Below are positions 1 to 5,439 of a stretch of DNA of 5,838 bases, piece by piece. The notes below the pieces were generated by a model. It was not told the origin of the DNA, ran no database searches, and worked only from the letters and a program-made list of their open reading frames with translations. Numbering within the stretch: the stretch's first letter is position 1; each line of letters opens with the position of its first letter. Source of the stretch: Bacteroidota bacterium (GTDB lineage Bacteria; Bacteroidota; Bacteroidia; Cytophagales; Cyclobacteriaceae); contig QGUY01000249.1 in the NCBI GenBank assembly GCA_003242315.1, positions 1 through 5,838 on the forward strand, read 5' to 3'. Both the position numbers and the translations under genes were made by a program.

Positions 1-320
1 CCATTAAGGAAATCAGTGCAACAGAACTCGCGACGTGGATAGAGCGCGGTGAAGATTTTCAACTTATCGACGTTCGCGAAAAATACGAATACGACATCGT
101 CAACCTCGGTGGTGAACTACTCCCTCTGAATGAAATTGAATCCTTAGCATCAAAGATCGATCGCAATCGTAAAGTCGTCGTTCACTGCAAGACCGGTGGC
201 CGCAGCGCTCAAGCCATCCGAACACTCGAGGAGCGATTCGGTTACACGAATCTCTATAATTTGCGCGCCGGCATCATGGGGTATATTGAGGAAGTACAAC
301 CGGAACTGCAACGGTATTGA
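1..320 (+). CDS. Rhodanese-like domain protein, C-terminal 105 codons (start lies outside the window)
   Basis: The open frame enters from the left edge (first full codon at base 3) and ends at TGA 318-320. The 105 visible residues are essentially one complete rhodanese domain. The substrate-loop region FQLIDVRE lies at residues 19-26. The active-site loop HCKTGGRS holds the catalytic cysteine (visible residue 62, codon 186-188). The typical end NLRAG...EEV..EL.RY is present. Rhodanese domains carry sulfur as a cysteine persulfide, and the intact loop suggests an active sulfurtransferase. The codon before the first Ile is xCC, so the protein starts further left. It may be a stand-alone rhodanese of about 107 residues, or the C-terminal domain of a MoeB/ThiF-type adenylyltransferase, where this domain ends the protein in many Bacteroidota. 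The window cannot separate these, so I give no gene symbol. It converges on the glycoside-hydrolase-like gene on the other strand. Confidence 0.9.
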   Translation, partial: IKEISATELATWIERGEDFQLIDVREKYEYDIVNLGGELLPLNEIESLASKIDRNRKVVVHCKTGGRSAQAIRTLEERFGYTNLYNLRAGIMGYIEEVQPELQRY

Positions 321-332
321 TGTGTTGATTAT

Positions 333-361
333 GGTGTCTTGACCACGGAGGCACAGACGCC
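333..361. other. Imperfect hairpin in the convergent gap, possible weak terminator
   Basis: GGTGTCT (333-339) can pair with AGACGCC (355-361) through seven pairs including one G-U, with a 15-base loop. It sits between the stop of the rhodanese gene and the stop of the glycoside-hydrolase-like gene, where a two-way terminator would be expected. The right flank on the plus strand is pyrimidine-rich (CTTTCTTC) but has no clean T run, and the minus side has none either. The structure is visible; its role as a terminator is a guess. Confidence 0.25.
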
Positions 362-406
362 GCTTTCTTCACTCTCGCACTCATACTGATCCCCTTCCTG
401 TAATTC

Positions 407-2059
407 TTAATTCCCAACTTTAATATACAGCACCCAGTCCTTCACCTCGGTTTCTGCCGGGTAGCTTCCTGGACTCATGAACGACACATATCCACGTCCT
501 TTATCTGATCGGGTCGGGGTCTTTTCACCGGTTGATGGGTTCAACCAAAAATATGAATAGCCCAACTCGGAGTCGCCAAGGTTTACTTTGACATAACCCC
601 CGTAGCGCAGGTATAGCACGTAAGTATCCCCAGGCTTGGCCAGGCAGAAAGGTTGCGGGTAGTCGCTTACGAGCTCCGGATGGGAGGAGAGTTCCCACCA
701 GCGAATGGATCTGAGGAAGTCGCCCATAATTTGCATAGACCGAGCACCTTCGTAGTCGTATGTCGTGCGCTTAAATCCTTCCTCGATAGGCCAGGGACCA
801 GCTCCTCCGGGAGACTCGGGTACGCTGGCGAGCCATACGTGTCCGCCACCGTAGGAATGCCCCGCCGCACCGGACAGCACCGCGCCCCACGCACCCAGTC
901 GGACGTCGCGGCCTGTCGGATTACCTTCTACGAATTCGTACCAGGGTTCCGTCACGACGATAGGTTTGGGAGGCGTAACTGCGTACGCTTCAGCGACGAC
1001 ATGAGGAATCATTTCGTTGGCATAGCGACCGTGACCCGTTTGCGATTGGTTGTAATCGAGCCACGGCTCGTTGTGCAGCACCGTGGCGGTCGACCACTGC
1101 GGCGCGTCGGCACCACCGTTCCAGAAGGGCGGCGTGTTGTGCGCGCTGATGATGTGGTTGTAGGGATCCTCGTCCTTGATCATCTGTCCGAGGTCCTTCC
1201 AGAACGACAGAGGGAAACCGCCGTTGTTGTACATGTTGTACTCCCCTGCGAGCACCCAGATCACGTTGTAGGCACCAAAGCGGTGAATGAGGTATCTCCA
1301 CCAGCGTTTTACAGCTTCAGGTCCGGCAGTTTCATCAAGGTTTTCGCGGCTCCACCAGGCATGAATCCACACGGTGATCCCTTTGCTGTTTGCGTATTGG
1401 ATCATGCGCTCGACGTGTTTGACGTGATCCGTATCGAGTTGTGTGTAGTCTTCTGACAGTGACGAACTCTCACGTCCCCAGCCGTTTCCGGGTACGAACA
1501 GTTGTCCAATGTTGAATCCTTTCGCAGCGCGGTTGTCGACCATTGCCTGGAACGTTTCAAACCTGATGCTTCGCTTCGTCCAGTTCCACCACGTGTCCGC
1601 GATCCAGAGGAAGGGTGTGCCGTCTGCGTATTCAAAATACCGCCCTGTGCGTTCGCTGCCCTGGTGCACGCGGACTGGGCCACGCCGCGTTGGATTATCC
1701 GTGAGTTCTTGTTGCGTCCAGGGCTCGACCTTCAGCGTTCCTCGTTTTCCGTTTAGTCCTCTGTCTCGCGAGCTGGTCTTGTATGTCCACGTGCCAGCGG
1801 CAGGCGCGGCAAAGTTTACGATCCATTCCTTACCACCGTTCCAGCATCCCCGGAGTGTGATGGATTTGCCTTTGGCATCTCCTGATGTTCCCGTGAAAGT
1901 GACGGTGAGAAGGTCGTCACGATTCTGAACAGGAATGTCAATGTATGGGTTGGTATAGTTGCCCCTTGCCGTGAACGTGAGCGTCTGCACTTCCCATGGA
2001 TGGAGGGCATAGGAGACGGCAGTGATGAAAACCGCAAGAAGTGAAAGACCAATTCTCAT
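407..2059 (-). CDS. Secreted DUF5060-DUF4038 glycoside-hydrolase-like protein (apiosidase/GH140-like architecture)
   Basis: The protein has 550 residues, starts at ATG 2059 and opens with a signal peptide (MRIGLSLLAVFITAVSYA, about residues 1-18), so it is exported. Domains in order: a DUF5060-type beta-sandwich at about 22-112 (NPYIDIP, then W.VNFAAPAAGTW); a DUF4038-type TIM barrel at about 130-445 (YFEYADGTPFLWIADTWWNW, then RAAKGFNIGQL); and a C-terminal 'putative collagen-binding' all-beta domain (PF12904 type) at about 447-550 (IRWWELSSHPELV, FCLAKPG..YVLYL, WLNPSTGE, final DWVLYIKV). The best catalytic acid candidates are E273 in IWVLAGEYN and E371 in VVTEPWYE, placed as in retaining clan-A-like barrels. 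GH140 apiosidases, which act on rhamnogalacturonan-II side chains, share this architecture, but the real substrate is not readable here. The gene lies 34 bases after the bicupin gene with no promoter or terminator between them, so the two probably share a transcript. There is no Shine-Dalgarno sequence, which is normal for Bacteroidota. Confidence 0.9.
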   Translation of the reverse strand: MRIGLSLLAVFITAVSYALHPWEVQTLTFTARGNYTNPYIDIPVQNRDDLLTVTFTGTSGDAKGKSITLRGCWNGGKEWIVNFAAPAAGTWTYKTSSRDRGLNGKRGTLKVEPWTQQELTDNPTRRGPVRVHQGSERTGRYFEYADGTPFLWIADTWWNWTKRSIRFETFQAMVDNRAAKGFNIGQLFVPGNGWGRESSSLSEDYTQLDTDHVKHVERMIQYANSKGITVWIHAWWSRENLDETAGPEAVKRWWRYLIHRFGAYNVIWVLAGEYNMYNNGGFPLSFWKDLGQMIKDEDPYNHIISAHNTPPFWNGGADAPQWSTATVLHNEPWLDYNQSQTGHGRYANEMIPHVVAEAYAVTPPKPIVVTEPWYEFVEGNPTGRDVRLGAWGAVLSGAAGHSYGGGHVWLASVPESPGGAGPWPIEEGFKRTTYDYEGARSMQIMGDFLRSIRWWELSSHPELVSDYPQPFCLAKPGDTYVLYLRYGGYVKVNLGDSELGYSYFWLNPSTGEKTPTRSDKGRGYVSFMSPGSYPAETEVKDWVLYIKVGN

Positions 2060-2093
2060 GTGAACAGTAAAAATTAACTTAAGTAAAACAATT

Positions 2094-2846
2094 CTACTCC
2101 CATTGGAAGGTGAAGTATTCGCAGGGACCCGACCCGGTGTTGGTGATGGCGTGCGGGACCATCGAGCCGAGGAAGACGAGTGAACCTTCTGTCACGCGTT
2201 TCCGGCTGCCGTCGATGTACATTTCGCCTTCTCCTTTCATCATGAGGATGATCTCATCAGCTTTGTGCGTGTGTGGGTCATGACTGCTAAGTCCTGCATT
2301 GAGGGTGGTGACGTGCATTTCCATGCGTTCGAACATGGTGGTTGGGCGGTCGTAATATCTTCTGATCCCGCCTTTATCGTGTTCCCGAAATGCAATGGTA
2401 TTACTGTCGAGGATAAACGATCCTCCCGAGTTTTCTCCTCGGCCACCGTTAGGCTTTTCGTTGGACTGGTACGTGAGTACATAAAATGTTACCGGGGTGT
2501 TCGACATGTTGGCCAGACTATGTACTTCGCCGGGCAGGGTGAGGGCGACGCTACCTGGACCGATAGCCTGGGCAGTATTGCCCTGAGCTACCGTCAGCGT
2601 TCCCGATTTAATGATGATGAGCTCTTCAACGTCGTCATGGCGTTGGTGTCCTTTGGCGATGGCATTCGGAGCAAGGGTTATGCTGTTGATCTCCAGCATT
2701 TCCAGGAAGCGTGTGGATCCGCTGAGAATGAAAGCTGTAGTATTGCCGACCTTCTTAGCTGCATAGACGTCAGAGTTCACCGGCGTTTGCTGGGCCCGGC
2801 TGCTGACCGCAAGCAGTGACAGAAGGCAGAAGGCGGCGGTTTTCAT
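2094..2846 (-). CDS. Secreted two-domain cupin (bicupin)
   Basis: I choose ATG 2846, giving 250 residues. The frame opens at a TTG nine codons earlier, but only the ATG places a regular signal peptide at the N-terminus (MKTAAFCLLSLLAVSSRAQ). Two cupin barrels follow. The N-domain (about residues 45-128) has GHQRHDDVEE and a second motif, LPGEVH, with H109. The C-domain (about 165-245) has the canonical HTHKADE (H192, H194, E198), E(x)6G, and MVPHAITN with H232. It therefore has a full 3-His/1-Glu metal site in the C-domain and a shifted one in the N-domain. Length and two-barrel layout resemble ureidoglycine aminohydrolase-type bicupins, but export argues against purine breakdown in the cytoplasm. 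Dioxygenase, isomerase or sugar-binding roles are equally open. It precedes the glycoside-hydrolase-like gene in a likely operon, so a role on a sugar or plant-derived compound is an inference from context only. Confidence 0.88.
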   Translation of the reverse strand: MKTAAFCLLSLLAVSSRAQQTPVNSDVYAAKKVGNTTAFILSGSTRFLEMLEINSITLAPNAIAKGHQRHDDVEELIIIKSGTLTVAQGNTAQAIGPGSVALTLPGEVHSLANMSNTPVTFYVLTYQSNEKPNGGRGENSGGSFILDSNTIAFREHDKGGIRRYYDRPTTMFERMEMHVTTLNAGLSSHDPHTHKADEIILMMKGEGEMYIDGSRKRVTEGSLVFLGSMVPHAITNTGSGPCEYFTFQWE

Positions 2847-3012
2847 GGTTAAGGTGGAAACGGTTGATGGCAAGATAGGGATGATGGGGAAGAAGGGAGA
2901 GGAAATTTTATTAAGGGCCCAATCGGATGGTATCGGGATCGCACAGGAAGGCCAACGGAACCTGCGCTGTCCTGTGGGCGACGATGGCCTTCGGAGCGGA
3001 TATCCAGAGAAG
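2847..3012. other. Gap between the tRNA and the bicupin gene, with two competing inverted repeats
   Basis: This 166-base gap must carry the leader of the bicupin-hydrolase unit. Two inverted repeats share bases: CACAGGA 2942-2948 with TCCTGTG 2970-2976 (7 pairs, 21-base loop), and GAAGGCCA 2947-2954 with TGGCCTTC 2985-2992 (8 pairs, 30-base loop). They cannot form together. I find no good Bacteroidota promoter: the AT-rich TTAATAAAATTT near 2906-2917 has no TTG at the right distance. There is also no T-tailed terminator after the tRNA, so read-through from the tRNA promoter is possible. Confidence 0.4.
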
Positions 3013-3086
3013 TGGGCCCTGCTGGGATCGAACCAGCGACCACCTGATTATGAGTCAGGTGCTCTAACCGACTGAGCTAAGGGCCC
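3013..3086 (-). tRNA. tRNA with anticodon CAU, most likely tRNA-Ile2 (lysidine-modified); tRNA-Met is the alternative
   Basis: The reverse complement folds as a complete cloverleaf. The acceptor is GGGCCCT pairing with AGGGCCC, the D arm GCTC/GAGC, and the anticodon stem CCTGA/TCAGG with loop CTCATAA. The anticodon is CAT (plus-strand bases 3050-3052), the T arm is GCTGG-TTCGATC-CCAGC, and the discriminator is A at base 3013. CCA is not encoded (ACTTC follows). A CAU anticodon fits elongator or initiator Met, or the Ile2 tRNA that TilS converts to lysidine-34 to read AUA. An initiator is unlikely because bases 1-72 form a pair. The C4-G69 and C5-G68 pairs are known positive determinants for TilS, and the D arm, loop and TGGTCGCTGG stretch resemble bacterial ileX, so I favour Ile2. 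Automatic callers often label this gene tRNA-Met. Confidence 0.95.
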
Positions 3087-3114
3087 GCGACTCGATAATT
3101 CGCGTAAAGAGCTG

Positions 3115-3146
3115 CAATTTTAGTGGATTTGCAGTGAAATGACAAC
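3115..3146 (-). promoter_or_regulatory. Probable Bacteroidota-type promoter of the tRNA gene
   Basis: On the minus strand GTTG (plus bases 3143-3146) is followed by 20 bases and then TAAAATTG (3115-3122). The known Bacteroidota vegetative consensus is a TTTG-like -33 box, a spacer of about 19-21 bases, and TAnnTTTG at -7, so this matches 3 of 4 bases, the spacing, and all but one fixed base of the -7 box. It would start the transcript some 20 bases before the tRNA. Its -33 box lies inside the small coding-looking remnant at 3139-3237. Confidence 0.55.
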
Positions 3147-3237
3147 CCTCCGGATTGCCGGGAAGTTCACAGACGTCCAAAAGCCCTCCAAGCTCACCTA
3201 CCTCTTCAACACGCCCAACGCCGGACCCGCCGTCTAA
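3139..3237 (+). pseudogene. Possible remnant of an SRPBCC (AHSA1-like) gene, 32 codons
   Basis: ATG 3139 opens 32 codons ending at TAA 3235-3237. Most codons end in C or G (CTC, GCC, AAG, TTC, GTC, TAC, AAC), as real genes here tend to, which is unusual for a spacer. The peptide contains GKFTDVQKPSKLTYLF. This resembles the 'G.f.EV..P.rLvytf' strand pair of SRPBCC/AHSA1 proteins, which are normally about 140-160 residues, so at most a fifth of such a domain would remain. In-frame TAG at 3121 closes it on the left, and its stop overlaps the stop of the cupin gene at 3234. It could equally be a chance ORF or a tiny protein. The family match is from memory and weak. Confidence 0.3.
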
Positions 3238-3773
3238 AACCCATGTTCCCTTCTCATCGCTTCCCGCTGCTCATCGGTAAAATTCCTCGCTTCGCCGTTG
3301 CTTAGTTTCGTGAAGTATTCTTCCATACGACCGGCGGGGTGAAAACCAATCAGGACGCGTCCCGGTCCATTACCCACCTTGGAGAATGTGTGGGGCACCA
3401 CCCGGGGACCATACACAAAGTCGCCAGGCTTTGCTTCATAAACAGTATCTCCAACTTTTATGAGATAATCACCTTCCAGAACATACCACCATTCGTCCTG
3501 TTCGTAATGTACATGGAGGAGCGGACCACCTTCGGTGTTTCTGGTCGACTCGTAAATGTAGCTGTCGCCATCGCTGTCCCTCCCGGCTACTTTGCAAAAG
3601 AACTGATCACCGCCGAAAGGTTTGAGGATGTTGTCGTAACGATCCGTTCCTGCATCAACCTTAAACCCTTTGTCATCACGGCGAATGGATCGTAGAGCAG
3701 CTTTGACCCGGCCGGGCAGGGCCACTACCATGGCTGCCAGAAAGGACCAGGAGAGGAATTCATTTCTTTTCAT
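3234..3773 (-). CDS. Secreted single-domain cupin protein
   Basis: I choose ATG 3773, giving 179 residues. The frame can be extended eight codons to a TTG, but the ATG gives the natural start MKRNEFLSWSFLAAMVVALPG, a signal sequence. Its KRNEFL opening is close to, but lacks, the twin-arginine RR.FL motif. One cupin_2-type barrel covers about residues 60-146, with HVHYEQDE giving H87, H89 and E94, and GDFVYGPRVVPHTF giving H128. This is a complete 3-His/1-Glu metal site. A charged helical tail (about 150-179, MEEYFTKLSNGEARNFTDEQ) follows. Such proteins are often annotated as quercetin 2,3-dioxygenase-like, but the sequence does not fix the reaction. It lies 48 bases after the phosphatase-fold gene and is probably co-transcribed with it. 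It is not a close copy of either half of the bicupin. Confidence 0.87.
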   Translation of the reverse strand: MKRNEFLSWSFLAAMVVALPGRVKAALRSIRRDDKGFKVDAGTDRYDNILKPFGGDQFFCKVAGRDSDGDSYIYESTRNTEGGPLLHVHYEQDEWWYVLEGDYLIKVGDTVYEAKPGDFVYGPRVVPHTFSKVGNGPGRVLIGFHPAGRMEEYFTKLSNGEARNFTDEQREAMRREHGF

Positions 3774-3821
3774 ATAGCGAAGAACTGTTTGTGACAACCA
3801 AATCGCCCGACGTCCTTCTTC

Positions 3822-4664
3822 TCATTCCAACGTAAACTCTGCTAACACGGGATAGTGATCTGATAGGGAGTCAGTCACCGTATCTTTGATGACCGTGCAT
3901 GATACCAGCTTCCTGGCGAGTGCATCGTTTACCCAGATCGCATCGATGCGCCGCGGTACGGGGTCGCCGTACTTTTTCGTAGGGAAGGTGCCGGTGTGTT
4001 CTTTGAACTTCAACCAAAACGTATCGCGAAAACCTGCCTCGCGGAGGAGGTCCATGGCGGAATAATCCGGTTTGCCGTCGACCAGATCGCGAACTCTTGG
4101 ATCTTGCTTCTGCCAGTTTTTGATGAAGTCGACTATGCGCTGATCATGGTATTTCTCGTCTTCCCGCGACACCGCGTTGAAGTCACCCATAATGGCAATC
4201 TCCGCATCCTTAGGCAAAGTTGCTGCATGCGCGAGAATGAGCCGCAGTTCATCGCGACGCTTTTCATAGGTAATAGGACAAAGATGCACTACGAAAATGT
4301 GAATACCCTTCACGTTCGCGTACAAGTATCCATGCCACATGTTGTCTATAACCTTCTGAACGTTGACGATCGGGTACTTCGACGACAACGCGACTGGAAA
4401 GCCATCCGGTTTTGACAACACAGCGTAGGGATGACCGTATGCTGCGGCAAACGCTTCAAGTCCCCGTTGCGTGAAGCGGTTCATTTCCTGGAGGGCAACT
4501 ATGTCAGGATTGATTCGCGATGCCCACGCTGCGAATTGTTTGTACAACAGGCTGTCGTTCTTAAAACCCTCATAAACATTGTAGGTTACTATCCGAAGGG
4601 TTTGCTCGCCGTTCCCTAGGGCAGATAGGCATAGAAGAACGATCGCGAAACCCCAAGTCACCAT
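3822..4664 (-). CDS. Secreted endonuclease/exonuclease/phosphatase (EEP) family protein
   Basis: This is a DNase I/exonuclease III/sphingomyelinase-fold metal-dependent phosphoesterase. Counted from ATG 4664 (280 residues), the motifs in order are TYNVYEG (N29), IVALQEMN (E60), VVHLCPI (H127), MGDFNAVS (D161, N163), RRIDAIW (D241) and the closing SDHYPVLAEF (D269, H270). All core metal and catalytic positions are present. The substrate could be a nucleic acid, an inositol phosphate or a phospholipid. A hydrophobic export segment (MVTWGFAIVLLCLSALG) begins the protein. The start is ambiguous: ATG 4718 gives 298 residues and adds RKKK just before the hydrophobic stretch, a better signal-peptide n-region, but leaves only 13 bases after the upstream terminator. 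ATG 4664 follows an A-rich leader, as is usual in Bacteroidota. A weak promoter-like pair is TTTG at 4712-4715 and TATATTCG at 4681-4688, but the spacer of 23 is long. Confidence 0.9.
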   Translation of the reverse strand: MVTWGFAIVLLCLSALGNGEQTLRIVTYNVYEGFKNDSLLYKQFAAWASRINPDIVALQEMNRFTQRGLEAFAAAYGHPYAVLSKPDGFPVALSSKYPIVNVQKVIDNMWHGYLYANVKGIHIFVVHLCPITYEKRRDELRLILAHAATLPKDAEIAIMGDFNAVSREDEKYHDQRIVDFIKNWQKQDPRVRDLVDGKPDYSAMDLLREAGFRDTFWLKFKEHTGTFPTKKYGDPVPRRIDAIWVNDALARKLVSCTVIKDTVTDSLSDHYPVLAEFTLE

Positions 4665-4669
4665 AGCCG

Positions 4670-4679
4670 TTTTTTTTTT
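4670..4679. repeat. Ten-base homopolymer (T10 on plus, A10 on the coding strand)
   Basis: An uninterrupted run of ten T lies just ahead of the favoured EEP start (A10 on the gene's strand). If translation starts at ATG 4718, the run is inside the coding part and encodes the Lys residues of the signal-peptide n-region. If it starts at 4664, it lies in the leader six to fifteen bases before the start codon. Runs of this length are prone to slippage in replication. Confidence 0.9.
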
Positions 4680-4731
4680 CCGAATATAAGGATTCCGGTC
4701 TGTAGCGACTTCAAACATGCACACTATTGGC

Positions 4732-4765
4732 AAAAAAAGAAGCCGTCCGGTGTGCGGACGGCTTT
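4732..4765 (-). terminator. Strong intrinsic terminator of the outer-membrane beta-barrel gene
   Basis: A perfect nine-pair GC-rich stem, AGCCGTCCG (4741-4749) with CGGACGGCT (4755-4763), closes a five-base loop, and an A-T pair (4740/4764) extends it. On the minus strand it is followed by TCTTTTTTTG, a textbook T run. It lies about 30 bases past the beta-barrel stop and separates that gene from the EEP gene. On the plus side TTTCCTTT follows, so weak action in the other direction is possible. Confidence 0.93.
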
Positions 4766-4793
4766 CCTTTCTGGTTGACTGTAGTATTAGCTC

Positions 4794-5381
4794 TTATTTT
4801 CCAAAGAGTGCGTAACCCAGCGAAAGTTGGATGTTGGTGTTCTTCCAGTTAGCATCGCCTTCGCTGTCCGGAATGTCCGTCAGACCGAGATAATAGCGAG
4901 CCGATGCATGGAGCTTGCCGAATGCTGCTCCAAGACCTATGTTCACGCCAAGATCCGTTCCTTTGAAGTATTCTTTCATGTCAACATCAGCAGAAACGTC
5001 GCCTTCAGTATACTTGGCCTTAGCGCTGGCGAGGAAGCTGAACTGCGGACCTGCCTGAATGTTAAAGTTTCCGAAAGAGTATATAAGGCTAACGGGGATG
5101 GAAATGTAGTTCATCTTCATGGCCATGTCGCCATCTTGATCGTCTGCCTTAGCACCAATTGAATTATACAATAATTCAGGTTGGAGCGACAGGGCGTCCG
5201 AAAAACTGAAATTCAAGAAACCACCAATATGGTATGCGATGCGCATATCAGTGTCTCCCACGTCATCACCGCTGAAGTTTGCAAGGTTCAAGCCAGCTTT
5301 GACACCGCCACTCATGCCCTGGGCAAAGGCGCCCGCAGCAAAAAGTGCACACAACGAAACAGTCAAAAAAATCTTCTTCAT
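4794..5381 (-). CDS. PorT-family outer-membrane beta-barrel protein
   Basis: I choose ATG 5381, giving 195 residues. The frame runs 24 codons further up, but that extension overlaps the promoter, and MKKIFLTVSLCALFAAGAFAQ is a classic signal peptide (cut after AFA, about residue 20). The mature part alternates short amphipathic strands typical of an eight-strand barrel of the OMP_b-brl_2 type: GVKAGLNLANFSG near the N-terminus, LSLQPELLYNSIG, MNYISIPVSLIYSFG, NIQAGPQFSFLAS, DLGVNIGLGAAFG, and a last strand NIQLSLGYALFGK. The loops between strands are rich in Asp, Gly and Lys. The domain is very common in Bacteroidota and its role is usually unknown (structural barrel or small-molecule passage). 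It has its own promoter and terminator, so it appears to be a single-gene unit. Confidence 0.93.
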   Translation of the reverse strand: MKKIFLTVSLCALFAAGAFAQGMSGGVKAGLNLANFSGDDVGDTDMRIAYHIGGFLNFSFSDALSLQPELLYNSIGAKADDQDGDMAMKMNYISIPVSLIYSFGNFNIQAGPQFSFLASAKAKYTEGDVSADVDMKEYFKGTDLGVNIGLGAAFGKLHASARYYLGLTDIPDSEGDANWKNTNIQLSLGYALFGK

Positions 5382-5407
5382 AGTAGACTTTTGTTTAGTT
5401 TGATTGG

Positions 5408-5439
5408 CAAATATGAGCAAGGTTATAGTCCTATACAAC
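5408..5439 (-). promoter_or_regulatory. Probable Bacteroidota-type promoter of the beta-barrel gene
   Basis: On the minus strand GTTG (plus bases 5436-5439) is followed by a spacer of exactly 20 bases and CATATTTG (5408-5415). The -7 box agrees with TAnnTTTG at all fixed bases but the first. This predicts a start of transcription about 20 bases ahead of ATG 5381, with an A-rich leader (ACTAAACAAAAG) and no Shine-Dalgarno sequence. The geometry is the same as at the tRNA gene. Confidence 0.6.

Noticed and set aside
653..1456. Long plus-strand ORF of 267 codons opposite the glycoside-hydrolase-like gene
   Set aside because: It is an antisense shadow: the peptide is Arg/Val-rich with no domain pattern, while the minus strand gives a complete three-domain protein with a signal peptide.
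2077..2084. ACTTAAGT palindrome in the spacer between bicupin and hydrolase
   Set aside because: An eight-base palindrome in an AT-rich spacer is easily chance, with no promoter boxes or T run at useful distances.
2912..2920. TAAGGGCCC, a second copy of the tRNA 5' end (3078-3086), as an attachment site
   Set aside because: Only nine bases match, GGGCCC is self-complementary, and there is no integrase or element between the copies.
2845..3075. Plus-strand ORF of 76 codons ending GSNQRPPDYESGALTD
   Set aside because: Its end is the reverse complement of the tRNA read as protein, a familiar false gene next to tRNAs.
3086..3104. CGCGA/TCGCG inverted pair just ahead of the tRNA
   Set aside because: Only five pairs with a nine-base loop; too weak to call an operator or processing site, and it overlaps the first tRNA base.
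3339..3695. Plus-strand ORF of 118 codons opposite the single cupin
   Set aside because: Shadow frame; the minus strand has the complete cupin metal motif and signal sequence.
3774..3821. Separate promoter for the single cupin in the 48-base spacer
   Set aside because: GCGATTTG matches only the TTTG part of a -7 box and no -33 box stands at the right distance; co-transcription with the EEP gene is simpler.
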